A DNA stretch of 64,000 nucleotides from Falsibacillus pallidus (lineage in GTDB: Bacteria > Bacillota > Bacilli > Bacillales > DSM-25281): contig NZ_QQAY01000005.1 in the NCBI RefSeq assembly GCF_003350505.1, positions 117,043 through 181,042 of the forward strand, written 5' to 3'. Made by a program: the position numbers and the translations under genes. Of the stretch, positions 34,859-43,832 are shown piece by piece. The number at the start of each line of letters is the position of its first letter. The stretch's first letter is position 1. The notes under the pieces were generated by a model that made no database searches, was not told the DNA's origin, and was given only the letters and a program-made list of their open reading frames with translations.

Positions 34859-36616
34859 CTAACTATTTACTCCTGCATAGCTTACAACTTTGTTCTTCCC
34901 TGTTCTCTTCGCATCATAAAGCGCCTGATCGGCATGGTCAATCACTTCATTGGATCCAGTGTCTTTACTTGGGAAAATGGTGCTGACTCCGAGACTCGCC
35001 GTTACCACACCTGTTGAAGAATATTGATGAGGGATGGACAAACCCTCTATTTCTTTTCTGATTTCTTCTGCCATCAACAAAGCGAATTCAATGGTTCTCT
35101 CAGGGAGCACGATGCACATTTCTTCTCCTCCATACCGTGCAGCTAGTCCATGGAACTCAGCGGCATCGGCAAGGACCCTGCCTACCTTCATCAAGCATTG
35201 ATCTCCTTCCAAATGTCCATAGCTATCATTGAATCCTTTAAAGTTGTCCAAGTCTAGAAGGATAAAAGAAATCGGCTGCTCATTTTTAAAGCATTCCTGC
35301 CATTTCTCTTCTAGATATTGATCGAGGTAGCGTCTATTGGCAAGACCAGTCATTGCATCGATCAAGGACATTTCCTTCAACACCAAGTTCGCTTCGTTCA
35401 ATTTTTGTTCAGATTCTTTTTGCAGAGTGATGTCTTTTAAGATTCCAAATGCCCCTGTCACTTCTCCTTCAATGATGATGGGAATGGTCGTAATCTGAAC
35501 ATTAATCCGCGAGCCATCTTTATGGAGGACGACAGATTCATAGTTCTGCGGCTTCCCGGTCAGGGCCTGTTCAAAATGGTAAGCACTTGCTTCTTTATAC
35601 TCCGGCGCAATAAAGTTCCCGCCGTTTTGATGAATATATTCTTGCTTTGTGTAGCCGAGCAGCTCACTGCAGGCATTATTGACACTCACCAGCTGCCGCT
35701 CTTTATTCATGGAATAAACAGCATCGGAATTATGCATGAATAGGGATTGATAGCGCTGCTGCTGCTCCGCAAGCAAAGCATAAAGCCGATTCATCTCATA
35801 TAAAAAGATGCTCAATATGACGCTTGCGGAAAGAAAGCTGTTGATTCTGGCAAAATACCAGCCCAGCGAATAGCGGCTTCCTGCAATCAGCGTCACCGTT
35901 ACATCAATAAAAAAGACAAATACAGCAAGCGTGAGCCACACATCCAGGATCGTCCTCATTTTTCCCAGTTTCAATAGTCCGATGACTGCCAAAAGCAGCA
36001 TGATCCATATCACCGGGCCAATTCCCGAGGTTATTATCGAATTATATCCATTATCATGGATGATTTCAGGAAGTGCATCATTGAACTGTGTAAACAAAAC
36101 GGTCAGCACGACTACAAGGGAAACAACAGCAGCAATTGTGAGAAAGCCCGTTAACTTTCTGTTTCTCACTGAAATAGCGATATTTTTATATTTTAAGGCC
36201 ATTAAGAAAAATAAGATTCCAATCGGGAAGCCCCCGTGCCATGACACCCAAAACCAGACGGCTGTCTGTTTGCCTGCTCCAAGAAGTCCTGTCTCAGAAA
36301 ACACATGCGGAAATGTCAAGATGTGGGGAATCGTGATCAGGCCGCTGTAAAAGAATGTCCCTGCCAAAACAAGCAGCGGCAGCGATCCTGAAACCCTGTA
36401 CTGTCGATAAAAAAGGTAGCCTGTCACACAATCAATAAACGCTACAAGTGCGATGAATGACGGCAAAAACGGTTTGACTTCTATAAGCTGTCTGCTTAAG
36501 AACGGGAGCGCAGCAAGGGTCAGCAGTAGCATAAATGCTCCAAACCCATATGCCGTCTTCCTTTGAGCAGCGCTGGCTTTTATGGTGAAAAAATTAGGCA
36601 ATCTCGGCTTATCCAT
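34859..36616 (-). CDS. membrane diguanylate cyclase: MASE4-like sensor, PAS, GGDEF
   Basis: A 585-residue protein. Residues 1-260 hold about eight membrane helices resembling the MASE4 sensor (HILTFPHVF, WFWVSWHGGFP). A PAS domain follows at about 290-405 (YQSLFMHNSDAVYSMNKERQ), then GGDEF at about 415-580. The active-site loop is RYGGEEMCIVLP, an acceptable GGEEF variant, so c-di-GMP synthesis is likely. The product-inhibition motif RxxD expected five residues ahead is absent (AEFH instead). ATG at 36616 behind ATGAGG. Confidence 0.9.
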   Translation of the reverse strand: MDKPRLPNFFTIKASAAQRKTAYGFGAFMLLLTLAALPFLSRQLIEVKPFLPSFIALVAFIDCVTGYLFYRQYRVSGSLPLLVLAGTFFYSGLITIPHILTFPHVFSETGLLGAGKQTAVWFWVSWHGGFPIGILFFLMALKYKNIAISVRNRKLTGFLTIAAVVSLVVVLTVLFTQFNDALPEIIHDNGYNSIITSGIGPVIWIMLLLAVIGLLKLGKMRTILDVWLTLAVFVFFIDVTVTLIAGSRYSLGWYFARINSFLSASVILSIFLYEMNRLYALLAEQQQRYQSLFMHNSDAVYSMNKERQLVSVNNACSELLGYTKQEYIHQNGGNFIAPEYKEASAYHFEQALTGKPQNYESVVLHKDGSRINVQITTIPIIIEGEVTGAFGILKDITLQKESEQKLNEANLVLKEMSLIDAMTGLANRRYLDQYLEEKWQECFKNEQPISFILLDLDNFKGFNDSYGHLEGDQCLMKVGRVLADAAEFHGLAARYGGEEMCIVLPERTIEFALLMAEEIRKEIEGLSIPHQYSSTGVVTASLGVSTIFPSKDTGSNEVIDHADQALYDAKRTGKNKVVSYAGVNS

Positions 36617-36799
36617 GAAAGAACCTCATCTCTAACATCTTATTGATAATATGAAAGTGTTACAAAATTATAAATCTAGTAAAGCTGGTATGAAGGTATT
36701 CTAAAGGTTTATAAAGAAACCGTAACATCTATGTGCAGCCATTCTCCTCTCTCGTATACTGATAACGAAATAGATTACAAAATTAGGAGGAGAAAATGG

Positions 36800-37741
36800 A
36801 TGAAGAGAAAAATCAGCAAAATGATAATTGGCGGTTTGGCACTCCTTATGGCATCCGGTATCAGTACGGGTTATGCATCAGCCAAAGAAGGGCACGATAA
36901 ATTCCTCATCATCGGCCACCGCGGGGTAAGCGGATTGGCTCCCGAGCATACCTTCCCTTCCTATGACTTGGTCAAAAAGCAAAAAGGAGACTATATCGAA
37001 ATCGATATCCAAATGACAAAAGACGGCAAGCTGGTTGCCATGCATGATACTTCCGTTGACCGAACGACAAACGGCACAGGCGAAGTACGCGATAAGACGC
37101 TTGAAGAAATCAAGCAGCTTGATGCAGGAAGCTGGTTCAACAAAAAATATCCTGAATATGCAAAACCGGAATACAACGGTTTGAAGGTTCCTACTTTGGA
37201 AGAAATATTCCAACGCTATGGTCGTGACGCTCACTATTATATCGAAACAAAATCCCCGGATGTCTACCCTGGAATGGAAGAGAAACTATTAAATTTGCTA
37301 AAAAAATATAAACTTACAGGGCAGAATGAAGAATCCAGCCATGTCATCATTCAATCGTTCAGCAAGGACAGCCTGGTGAAGGTACATAAGCTGGATCCTT
37401 CCATACCTTTGGTGCAGCTTCTCTGGTATGAAAAGAATGCGAACGGCCAGTATGCAGAGGATACAGGACTTACATCCACTCCTTCTGACCTGAAAGATTC
37501 CGAGCTTGAAGAAATCAGCCAATATGCAGAAGGAATCGGAATGAATTATTCAGATGACGGACAAGTATTCCTTGATAAATCATTCGTCCAAAAAGCGCGT
37601 AATCATGGCTTATGGGTTCACCCTTATACAGTCAATTCCGAACAAGATATGAAGATGCTCCTTGATTGGGGAGCAACTGGAATGTTCACAAATTTCTCCG
37701 GAAAACTCTATAGCATTTACAAGCAATATCAACACCAATGA
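36800..37741 (+). CDS. glpQ: secreted glycerophosphodiester phosphodiesterase
   Basis: A 313-residue exported enzyme hydrolysing glycerophosphodiesters (and possibly teichoic-acid glycerol-phosphate) to glycerol-3-phosphate. The signal peptide [20 protein letters not shown] ends near ASA. The GDPD barrel shows [14 protein letters not shown] with catalytic His, [17 protein letters not shown] and [14 protein letters not shown] at 36785-36790 fits the ATG at 36800. No glycerol-phosphate permease (glpT) is adjacent, unlike some bacilli. Confidence 0.93.
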   Translation: MKRKISKMIIGGLALLMASGISTGYASAKEGHDKFLIIGHRGVSGLAPEHTFPSYDLVKKQKGDYIEIDIQMTKDGKLVAMHDTSVDRTTNGTGEVRDKTLEEIKQLDAGSWFNKKYPEYAKPEYNGLKVPTLEEIFQRYGRDAHYYIETKSPDVYPGMEEKLLNLLKKYKLTGQNEESSHVIIQSFSKDSLVKVHKLDPSIPLVQLLWYEKNANGQYAEDTGLTSTPSDLKDSELEEISQYAEGIGMNYSDDGQVFLDKSFVQKARNHGLWVHPYTVNSEQDMKMLLDWGATGMFTNFSGKLYSIYKQYQHQ

Positions 37742-37746
37742 CAAGC

Positions 37747-37776
37747 TTCGGCCTCATTAACATGGGGCCGATATTT
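37747..37776. terminator. terminator between glpQ and ohrR
   Basis: TTCGGCCTCA and ATGGGGCCGA pair around a short loop, with a T-rich tail. Confidence 0.75.
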
Positions 37777-37782
37777 TTATTT

Positions 37783-38208
37783 TCAATCCTCAGGAAGCAA
37801 TTTCAACAAAATCGCATTCAATTGCTTCAATTCCTCTTCGCTGACGGAGAGCTCCTTCAGCAGCATATTCGGGACGCATTCCGCTTTTTTCTGCATCACT
37901 TTTGCCTTTTCGGTTAAAGATATAATGACGCTTCTCTCGTCTTCAGGGGACCTTTTACGCTCTATCAGACCATTCTGCTCCATTCTTTTCAGCATGGGAG
38001 TGAGTGTTCCTGAATCCAGATAAAGCCTGCTTCCCAAGCTTTTCACAGAAACAGCGTTCGTTTCCCACAACACAAGCAAAACCAAATACTGCGGATAGGT
38101 GATATCCAGTTCTTTCAATATAGGCCTGTATATTTTATTGACTTCCCTCTCTGCTGCATAAAGCTTAAAGCAGATCTGGTTTTCAAGTTTTAATTGTTGG
38201 CTATTCAT
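37783..38208 (-). CDS. ohrR: organic-peroxide sensor repressor OhrR
   Basis: A 141-residue MarR-family repressor. Conserved features are the N-terminal redox Cys in LENQICFKLYAAERE (residue 13), ITYPQYLVLLVLWE, the recognition region VKSLGSRLYLDSGTLTPMLK and wing RSPEDERSVIISL. Oxidation of the Cys by organic hydroperoxides releases DNA. A second Cys (AECVPNML) may allow disulfide formation. The ATG at 38208 follows AGTAGGA. It is divergent from ohr, with two AATTGTGCA-type operators between. Confidence 0.94.
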   Translation of the reverse strand: MNSQQLKLENQICFKLYAAEREVNKIYRPILKELDITYPQYLVLLVLWETNAVSVKSLGSRLYLDSGTLTPMLKRMEQNGLIERKRSPEDERSVIISLTEKAKVMQKKAECVPNMLLKELSVSEEELKQLNAILLKLLPED

Positions 38209-38281
38209 GTTTGTCCTACTTTCCAAGTGGTATGAGTTAGTATGGATATTTTAATAATAGTAAATTCTGCACATACAAGTC

Positions 38282-38359
38282 AATTGTGCAAAATTAAATT
38301 TTTGACAAGTGAAATAGGCTGAGGTATTATTATTTTGTAAAATTAAATTGTGCACAATT
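38282..38359. promoter_or_regulatory. two OhrR operators
   Basis: A perfect palindrome AATTGTGCACAATT lies at 38346-38359, in the ohr promoter. A near copy AATTGTGCAAAATT is at 38282-38295, on the ohrR side. One per promoter fits mutual control by OhrR. Confidence 0.8.
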
Positions 38360-38380
38360 AATTAAAAGGAGAGATCGACG

Positions 38381-38803
38381 ATGGAAAAAGCATTATATAC
38401 AGCTAAAGCAACAGCAGAAGGCGGCCGCAGCGGGAAAGTATCATCCAGCGACGGCACCCTAAACCTGAATCTTTCCATGCCAAAATCACTTGGAGGGAAT
38501 GAAGAAGCCGGGGCCACAAATCCGGAACAGCTATTTGCAGCAGGCTACTCTGCATGCTTTGACAGCGCCCTCCATCTTGTTGCTCAAAAAGAAAAAAAGA
38601 AAATTGAATCCAAAGTGACAGCTGAAGTCAGCATCGGAAAAGATGGCGAAAGCTTCGGACTTGCCGTCAAATTAAATGTCGGCATCAACGGAGTTACCCA
38701 GGAAGAAGCTGACGACCTTGTAGAGAAAGCCCACCAAGTGTGCCCATATTCAAACGCAACACGCGGCAATATCGACGTTCAACTATCAGCTGAATTAATG
38801 TAA
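38381..38803 (+). CDS. ohr: organic hydroperoxide resistance protein Ohr
   Basis: A 140-residue OsmC/Ohr thiol peroxidase reducing organic hydroperoxides. The two catalytic cysteines are in AAGYSACFDSAL (about 56) and HQVCPYSNATRGN (about 120). The length is standard. AAAGGAGAG precedes the ATG at 38381. Divergent from ohrR and followed by its own terminator. Confidence 0.95.
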   Translation: MEKALYTAKATAEGGRSGKVSSSDGTLNLNLSMPKSLGGNEEAGATNPEQLFAAGYSACFDSALHLVAQKEKKKIESKVTAEVSIGKDGESFGLAVKLNVGINGVTQEEADDLVEKAHQVCPYSNATRGNIDVQLSAELM

Positions 38804-38821
38804 AACTTTAAACTATTTTCA

Positions 38822-38850
38822 GTGCCGGCCGCTTCTTCTTGGCCGGCATT
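38822..38850 (+). terminator. terminator after ohr
   Basis: TGCCGGCC pairs with GGCCGGCA around a 10-nt loop, followed by TTTTCC. Confidence 0.82.
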
Positions 38851-38916
38851 TTCCTTGATTTTATCTATTCAAACCCTCGCACATCCCTGTAAATAATTCC
38901 TATTGAACATTTTCTA

Positions 38917-39024
38917 TTGATTTATGAATCTAGTTTGTATTATAGTATTCATTGTCAGAGGTCAGACATCATACGTATGTATATTTTTACCACATTTGAA
39001 AGCGTATACAAATAACGCTTTCAA
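38917..39024 (+). promoter_or_regulatory. promoter, cre site and palindromes of the nucleoside permease gene
   Basis: TTGATT (38917) and TATAGT (38941), 18 bp apart, form a likely sigma-A promoter. Downstream come TGTCAGAGGTCAGACA (38953-38968, partly symmetrical), the palindrome CATACGTATG (38970-38979) and a cre-like TGAAAGCGTATACA (38997-39010, 13 of 14 positions). The cre lies in a larger inverted repeat, TTGAAAGCGT with ACGCTTTCAA at 39015-39024. CcpA control plus a second regulator is likely. Confidence 0.6.
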
Positions 39025-39063
39025 TAAATACTAAAATCTTAGCAACAGTAAAGAGGTGGCATA

Positions 39064-40245
39064 ATGAATTATTTAATTTCTGTCATAGGATTAATCATTG
39101 TCCTTGCACTTGCATTTCTAGTGAGCAGTGACCGGAAGCATATCAAAATTAAGCCGATCATTCTCATGATTGTCATTCAAGTTGCATTGGCTGCACTCCT
39201 ATTGAACACTAAATTCGGCCTTGTATTGATCAAAGGCTTTGCAGCTGGATTCACAAAATTACTGGATTATGCAAACGACGGGATTTCCTTCGTATTCGGA
39301 GGAATTGCCAATGACGGGCAAGCTCCTTTCTTCTTGAGCGTTCTTCTTCCAATCGTTTTCATTTCCGTTTTGATTGGTATCTTCCAACACTTTAAAATCC
39401 TCCCTCTTATCATGAGAGGCATCGGGATTCTATTAAGCAAAGTCAACGGAATGGGTAAACTTGAGTCTTACAACGCTGTAGCTTCTGCCATTGTCGGACA
39501 ATCAGAAGTATTCATCACAGTGAAAAAGCAGCTTGGACAGCTTCCAAAACAGCGTCTATACACTCTTTGTGCTTCAGCTATGTCAACTGTTTCCATGTCA
39601 ATTGTCGGTGCATATATGACAATGATTGAACCGAAATATGTTGTGACAGCACTTGTCATCAACTTGTTTGGCGGATTCATCATTTCTTCCATTATCAACC
39701 CTTATACTGTTGATCCGGATCAGGATATATTGGTTATCCAAGAAGAAGAAAAGCAATCATTCTTCGAAATGCTTGGCGAATACATCATGGACGGTTTCAA
39801 AGTAGCCATCATCGTCGGCGCCATGCTGATTGGTTTCGTAGCCTTGATTGCAGGGATCAACGACGTATTCGACATGATCTTCGGAATCACATTCCAGCAG
39901 ATCCTTGGCTACATCTTTGCACCGGTTGCCTTCATCATGAGCATCCCTGCTTCAGAAGCTGTATCTGCAGGTGGAATCATGGCGACTAAACTTGTAACGA
40001 ATGAATTCGTTGCAATGATGGACCTCTCCAAGGTTGCAGACAAATTCAGCCCGCGTACACTTGGAATCATTTCCGTCTTCCTTGTATCTTTCGCTAACTT
40101 CTCTTCTATCGGCATCATCGCCGGAGCTGTTAAAGGTTTGAATGAAAGACAAGGAAATGTTGTTGCCCGCTTCGGACTGAAGCTATTATACGGTGCTACA
40201 CTTGTCAGCATTTTGTCCGCTATCATCGTAAGTTTTGTTCTTTAA
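39064..40245 (+). CDS. nupC: concentrative nucleoside transporter (NupC/NupG family)
   Basis: A 393-residue CNT-family permease importing nucleosides with protons or sodium. Family motifs are GFVFGG-like DGISFVFGG near 75, [10 protein letters not shown] near 141 and [24 protein letters not shown] near 300. Length equals B. subtilis NupC; NupG and YutK are close alternatives. AAGAGGTGG precedes the ATG at 39064. No purine-riboswitch fold is evident in the leader. No nucleosidase or phosphorylase gene follows. Confidence 0.92.
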   Translation: MNYLISVIGLIIVLALAFLVSSDRKHIKIKPIILMIVIQVALAALLLNTKFGLVLIKGFAAGFTKLLDYANDGISFVFGGIANDGQAPFFLSVLLPIVFISVLIGIFQHFKILPLIMRGIGILLSKVNGMGKLESYNAVASAIVGQSEVFITVKKQLGQLPKQRLYTLCASAMSTVSMSIVGAYMTMIEPKYVVTALVINLFGGFIISSIINPYTVDPDQDILVIQEEEKQSFFEMLGEYIMDGFKVAIIVGAMLIGFVALIAGINDVFDMIFGITFQQILGYIFAPVAFIMSIPASEAVSAGGIMATKLVTNEFVAMMDLSKVADKFSPRTLGIISVFLVSFANFSSIGIIAGAVKGLNERQGNVVARFGLKLLYGATLVSILSAIIVSFVL

Positions 40246-40258
40246 TATATAGTTCTTC

Positions 40259-40299
40259 CCTCTCCATGCCGCTGGTGTGGGGAGGTCTTTATTTTTTTT
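40259..40299 (+). terminator. terminator between nupC and the AmiS/UreI gene
   Basis: A 12-bp stem with G-U pairs (CCTCTCCATGCC with GGTGTGGGGAGG) around GCT, followed by a T-rich run. It ends just before the ribosome site of the next gene, so that gene depends on readthrough or a promoter I cannot see. Confidence 0.75.
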
Positions 40300-40315
40300 G
40301 AGGAGGATTCTTTTT

Positions 40316-40945
40316 ATGGCAATTGTCGGTTTGCTTTTATCAGGAGCTGTCCTGTTTTTAAATAGTTTATTGCTTTTAGGGAAAGCAGAAGGAAAAAGCG
40401 TTGCCGTCCTTAACTTGATCGTCGGTGCGCTTCAAGTGGCTTCCCCTTTCTACCTTGTCATCACTTCCGATCAATCCAATTGGGCTTTATACAGCAATGG
40501 CGCCATTTTCTTATTCGGATTGACCTATTTATATTTTGGCTTTACTGTCTACAAAAATTTGAACGGCACAGGTCTTGGCTGGTTTTCGATATGGGTTTCC
40601 ATCGTTGCCCTGGTCTATGCCATCGTCTACTTCGCCCACTTCCATGATGCCATCAATACTGTTACATGGTTTATGTGGTCTTATCTATGGTTCTTGTTCT
40701 TCTTATTGAACACAACAGACAAGAAGCTTGATGTCTATATCGGAAAAGTGGCATTCGTCCAATCCTGGGTGACTTTGACCATCCCTGCCCTGCTTTCCTT
40801 AACAGGGGTAGCAGCAAATCCTGCTGTCAAAGCGATTTGGCTCTGGATGTGCATCGCGTCGCTTCTTTACTTCGCATTTATCACGGCAGCGCTTGTTCTT
40901 TCCAATAAAAAAGAAAGAACCAAGACCAATCCAATTATGGATTAA
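40316..40945 (+). CDS. AmiS/UreI-family channel
   Basis: A 209-residue membrane protein with six or seven helices and the UreI/AmiS patterns LYSNGAIFLFGLTYLYFGF and FTWFMWSYLWFLFFLL-like segment near 115. The family conducts urea or short amides. Helicobacter UreI feeds urease and Pseudomonas AmiS feeds amidase, but neither enzyme gene occurs in this window. AGGAGG at 40301-40306 fixes the ATG at 40316. Confidence 0.88.
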   Translation: MAIVGLLLSGAVLFLNSLLLLGKAEGKSVAVLNLIVGALQVASPFYLVITSDQSNWALYSNGAIFLFGLTYLYFGFTVYKNLNGTGLGWFSIWVSIVALVYAIVYFAHFHDAINTVTWFMWSYLWFLFFLLNTTDKKLDVYIGKVAFVQSWVTLTIPALLSLTGVAANPAVKAIWLWMCIASLLYFAFITAALVLSNKKERTKTNPIMD

Positions 40946-40960
40946 ATACCTGGACGAAAG

Positions 40961-40996
40961 AAAACAGCTTGAGGAAAATTCCTCAAGCTGTTTTTT
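40961..40996. terminator. bidirectional terminator after the AmiS/UreI gene
   Basis: AAAACAGCTTGAGG and CCTCAAGCTGTTTT form a perfect 14-bp stem with tails on both strands. Confidence 0.9.
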
Positions 40997-41020
40997 ATTC
41001 GACAAAAGTCAGGTACGCTG

Positions 41021-42130
41021 TCACCCCAGCGAACGTGCCTTTCGCGTCTGCCTCGTAAATAGCCATTTCAAAACTGGAGGCACTATGAAGAGTATGAAGA
41101 AAATCCTGAATATCTGATACCCGGTAATGATGGAGAGATTGGCATGCAGTTCTTTTGCAATCAATCCCATTTGATCCATCCCCCCTGGTGCTACGCTCAA
41201 AAAGCTCGTTATCGCTGACAGATGATGAGCGTACTCCATCACAAAACTCAATCCCCAGCAAAAGGATGTAAGGATCACACCGTTTAATAACGCAAATCCG
41301 ACCATCTTGTACTTATTGGGAAACTGATTTGTTTTCATCATCAAGCCGAAATAGCCACCGATCAATATTTGAGAAATATTAATCAGCAGGTTTGGGAGCT
41401 GCGGTCCTTTTAAGCCCGAAATGCTGATGATGGCAGTCGCAAGGATCGGTCCAAGTAAGAATGGCGTCGGGAGTTTAATCCTTTTGCCAAGCAATGCAAG
41501 CAGAGATGCTGCGGCCAAGAATACCAGGATATTCGGAAATAAGCCTGACCAGTCCACCGTTTGGACTGCCGCTTTGATGCCTGTAGACCCTCCTGCTTCC
41601 CCTGTGGAATAAAGAGGACTGAATAGCATGAACGGGACAAGGAAGATAATGCAGATCAGCCGTGACACCTGAATGAGGGTCACAACCGTCAAATCAATTC
41701 CCTTGATTTCCTCCCCAAGCGTCACCATCTGCGAGAGGCCGCCCGGGATGCTTCCCGTCAACGTGGTCTTATAATCGACCCCGGACCATTTAGAGAAAAA
41801 CCACGCCATTAGAGCACTGAATAATATAATGATCAAAGTCGTCATAAGCATCGACGGCAATTGATGACTGATTTCGATTAATGTATTTTTGGTGATTGAA
41901 AGCCCAAGTAAATATCCTACAATGATTAATCCGACATTACGGAGCTGTACCGGCCAATACAGTCTGATCATTTTAAATCGTGAGGCAATAAGACCTGACG
42001 CCATTGGCCCCAGCAGCCACGGGATCGGCGCATGGAAGGAGAAAAAGACCGCTCCTCCAATAAGGGATAACAGCAGCGTCCATCCAAACCTCACCCACAA
42101 ACTTTCTTTCCAATCTGTTATGTGATTCAT
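41021..42130 (-). CDS. AbrB-duplication family membrane protein (COG3180)
   Basis: A 369-residue polytopic protein built from two similar halves. Each has a PWLLGPM or PTPFLLGPIL motif followed by RNVGLIIVGYLLG or NISQILIGGYFGL. It belongs to the 'AbrB family' of putative membrane regulators, sometimes called ammonia monooxygenase; neither name reflects proven activity, and transport is more likely. AAGGG precedes the ATG at 42130. MITE copy 3 ends its duplication only 12 bp before this start, so the native promoter has probably been displaced. Confidence 0.82.
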   Translation of the reverse strand: MNHITDWKESLWVRFGWTLLLSLIGGAVFFSFHAPIPWLLGPMASGLIASRFKMIRLYWPVQLRNVGLIIVGYLLGLSITKNTLIEISHQLPSMLMTTLIIILFSALMAWFFSKWSGVDYKTTLTGSIPGGLSQMVTLGEEIKGIDLTVVTLIQVSRLICIIFLVPFMLFSPLYSTGEAGGSTGIKAAVQTVDWSGLFPNILVFLAAASLLALLGKRIKLPTPFLLGPILATAIISISGLKGPQLPNLLINISQILIGGYFGLMMKTNQFPNKYKMVGFALLNGVILTSFCWGLSFVMEYAHHLSAITSFLSVAPGGMDQMGLIAKELHANLSIITGYQIFRIFFILFIVPPVLKWLFTRQTRKARSLG

Positions 42131-42150
42131 ACTAACCCTTCTTTTTTATA

Positions 42151-42323
42151 GGCTCTCTTCTCAAAGTTTGCTGCTTTACGCATTAAAACAGCAGAATTTT
42201 TGCAATCTATGCAGAAATTTTAGCTGGAAAAGAGCCTGGATACTCCATTTCAACGCGCAAAACAGGTGTTTTTACGTTAAAATCGGCTTTAAGATTTTAA
42301 CAACAATGCTTACGAAAACAGCC
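42151..42323 (+). mobile_element. ISL3-like MITE, copy 3 (173 bp)
   Basis: Runs from GGCTCTCTTCTC to GAAAACAGCC, with perfect 8-bp target duplications TTTTTATA at 42143-42150 and 42324-42331. It is inserted about 20 bp upstream of the AbrB-family gene's start codon, leaving only the ribosome site. Confidence 0.9.
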
Positions 42324-42492
42324 TTTTTATAATGCTATTTTCATAATAAAAGCTTTTTATATAATCATCCTTCTCTATACTAGTTAATTTACATCGATAC
42401 TACAAGGAATTTATTTCGCTTCCCTAAGTAAATAATTATGTAAGCGCAGTAAATTCATGTCTGTCCCAATCCAAAAGAAAAAGCAGAGGCCA

Positions 42493-42522
42493 GGTGACTA
42501 TGTCACGCCCCGGTTTTTGTCG
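42493..42522. repeat. companion motif of array B
   Basis: GTGAC-TAT-GTCAC overlaps CACGCCCCGGTTTTTGTCG (42504-42522). Shared with 52355-52374 and 63751-63777, and with the terminator arm at 10584-10602. Confidence 0.75.
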
Positions 42523-42568
42523 AATAATGCGGTGCTGGTCCGTTTATTTTGATGAGAATTGGCTGCTG

Positions 42569-42695
42569 GCGCATAGGTAAGGGATTTTGGCGCATAAACG
42601 ACATAGTCCGGCGGCATAGCCGAATTGTTTTGGCGCATAGAAAATGAGACGCGGCGCATAAGCAGGTATTTCTCGCGCATAAAACTTGAAGTGAG
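42569..42695. repeat. 21-bp GCGCATA array B, 6 units
   Basis: Cores begin at 42569, 42590, 42611, 42633, 42654 and 42675. One step is 22 because the third core is GCGGCATA. Variable parts differ from those of the other arrays. Confidence 0.9.
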
Positions 42696-42781
42696 GAGAA
42701 ATCCGCAATGTTTTTCTTCATTTTTCATTTAATAATCTATAGATTTTCAGCAAGTAATAGTGAAAATAGCTGTAAATAAGA

Positions 42782-42808
42782 AAAAGCAGCCGAAATCGGG
42801 CTGCTTTT
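42782..42808 (-). terminator. terminator of the Gfo/Idh/MocA gene
   Basis: AAAAGCAGCC and GGGCTGCTTTT form a stem ahead of the minus-strand T-run. Confidence 0.82.
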
Positions 42809-42812
42809 CACT

Positions 42813-43802
42813 TTATTTTTGATCAGCATCGAATACAATGCCGCTTTTTTTCCTGGCCGTCTCTGTGATTTTAAGAACGAGCCTGCTCAGGTCTTTCAAT
42901 TCGGCATATTTTACTTGATTGTTGTTTTCGATGATGCCGGTGATTTCTTCGATTTCATACACCATATCATTTTCATTTTGATCAACTGTCAAATTTTCTT
43001 TGTTCATGAAGTGATGCTCGATAAATTCAATCGATGTGATAGGCGCAGCGTAATCAAGGATGAACGTCCCGTTTTCTCCATGGATTTCGTTTGGTGCGTA
43101 CGACTGGGCAATTTTTGAGCAAAGAATTGTGCAGACGAACCCTTCGTAGACGAGTACCAATGTCCCGCTGCCGTCGATGCCGTTTGATAATAAGACTGGA
43201 TAATAGAAAATTTCCTTCGGTTCACCGAACAGCCCTGCAGCAAGGAAAATCGGATAGACGCCAAGGTCCACCAATGCTCCTCCAGAGAATGAGGGGTTGA
43301 AAATATTCGGCACTTCCCCTTCAAGGAATAAATCGTAGCGGGAAGAATACTTCACATAGTGCAAATTGGCGCTTCTGACAGCCCCGGCTTTTGAAATATT
43401 CTCCTTCAGCTTTTTAAAATTCGGCGAGTGGATATTTCGAATGGCTTCCAAGATAAAAACGCCATTTTCCTCTGCCACTTGAAAAATTTCTTCCAGCTCC
43501 GCACTATTTGAAAAAATAGGCTTTTCGCAGATGACATGTTTTTTATTTTTCAAGAAAAGCTTTGCCTGCTCGTAATGCATAGAGTTGGGCGATGCAATAT
43601 AAATCGCATCGATGAGGCTGCTTTTTGCCATTTCCTCTAAATCTGTAAATATGTATTCTGCACCGAACTTATCTGCAAACTCCTTCGCTTTTCCTTCATC
43701 CCGCGAATATACGCTTGTTAGTTTTAAATTATTGCCTTTTTTTGATGCATCAATGAATTTTGTTGTAATAGAGCTTGTACCGATTGTACCGAAGTTTAGC
43801 AT
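42813..43802 (-). CDS. Gfo/Idh/MocA-family oxidoreductase
   Basis: A 329-residue dehydrogenase with N-terminal MLNFGTIGTSSITTKFI, where the dinucleotide Gly pattern is GTIGTS, the catalytic CEKPI at about 91-95, and the C-terminal fold motif FSGGALVDLGVYPIFLA. It resembles the YulF group of inositol/sugar dehydrogenases, but the substrate is unknown. AAGAAGGAAT precedes the ATG at 43802. It is not closely related to the 13160-14122 protein, which has a distinct substrate half. Confidence 0.85.
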   Translation of the reverse strand: MLNFGTIGTSSITTKFIDASKKGNNLKLTSVYSRDEGKAKEFADKFGAEYIFTDLEEMAKSSLIDAIYIASPNSMHYEQAKLFLKNKKHVICEKPIFSNSAELEEIFQVAEENGVFILEAIRNIHSPNFKKLKENISKAGAVRSANLHYVKYSSRYDLFLEGEVPNIFNPSFSGGALVDLGVYPIFLAAGLFGEPKEIFYYPVLLSNGIDGSGTLVLVYEGFVCTILCSKIAQSYAPNEIHGENGTFILDYAAPITSIEFIEHHFMNKENLTVDQNENDMVYEIEEITGIIENNNQVKYAELKDLSRLVLKITETARKKSGIVFDADQK

Positions 43803-43832
43803 TGTGCATTCCTTCTTTCATGGTGTGATTTT

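Larger units (their letters stand above)
42131..42812. other. 682-bp gene-free interval with MITE, companion motif and array B
   Basis: From left: the ribosome site of the AbrB-type gene, MITE copy 3, an AT-rich stretch, the CACGCCCCGG companion motif, array B, and the terminator of the oxidoreductase gene. No credible gene. Confidence 0.7.

Noticed and set aside
38820..39060. Purine riboswitch ahead of the nucleoside permease gene
   Set aside because: The conserved loops and terminator of the G-box are not present; the leader is explained by protein-binding palindromes.
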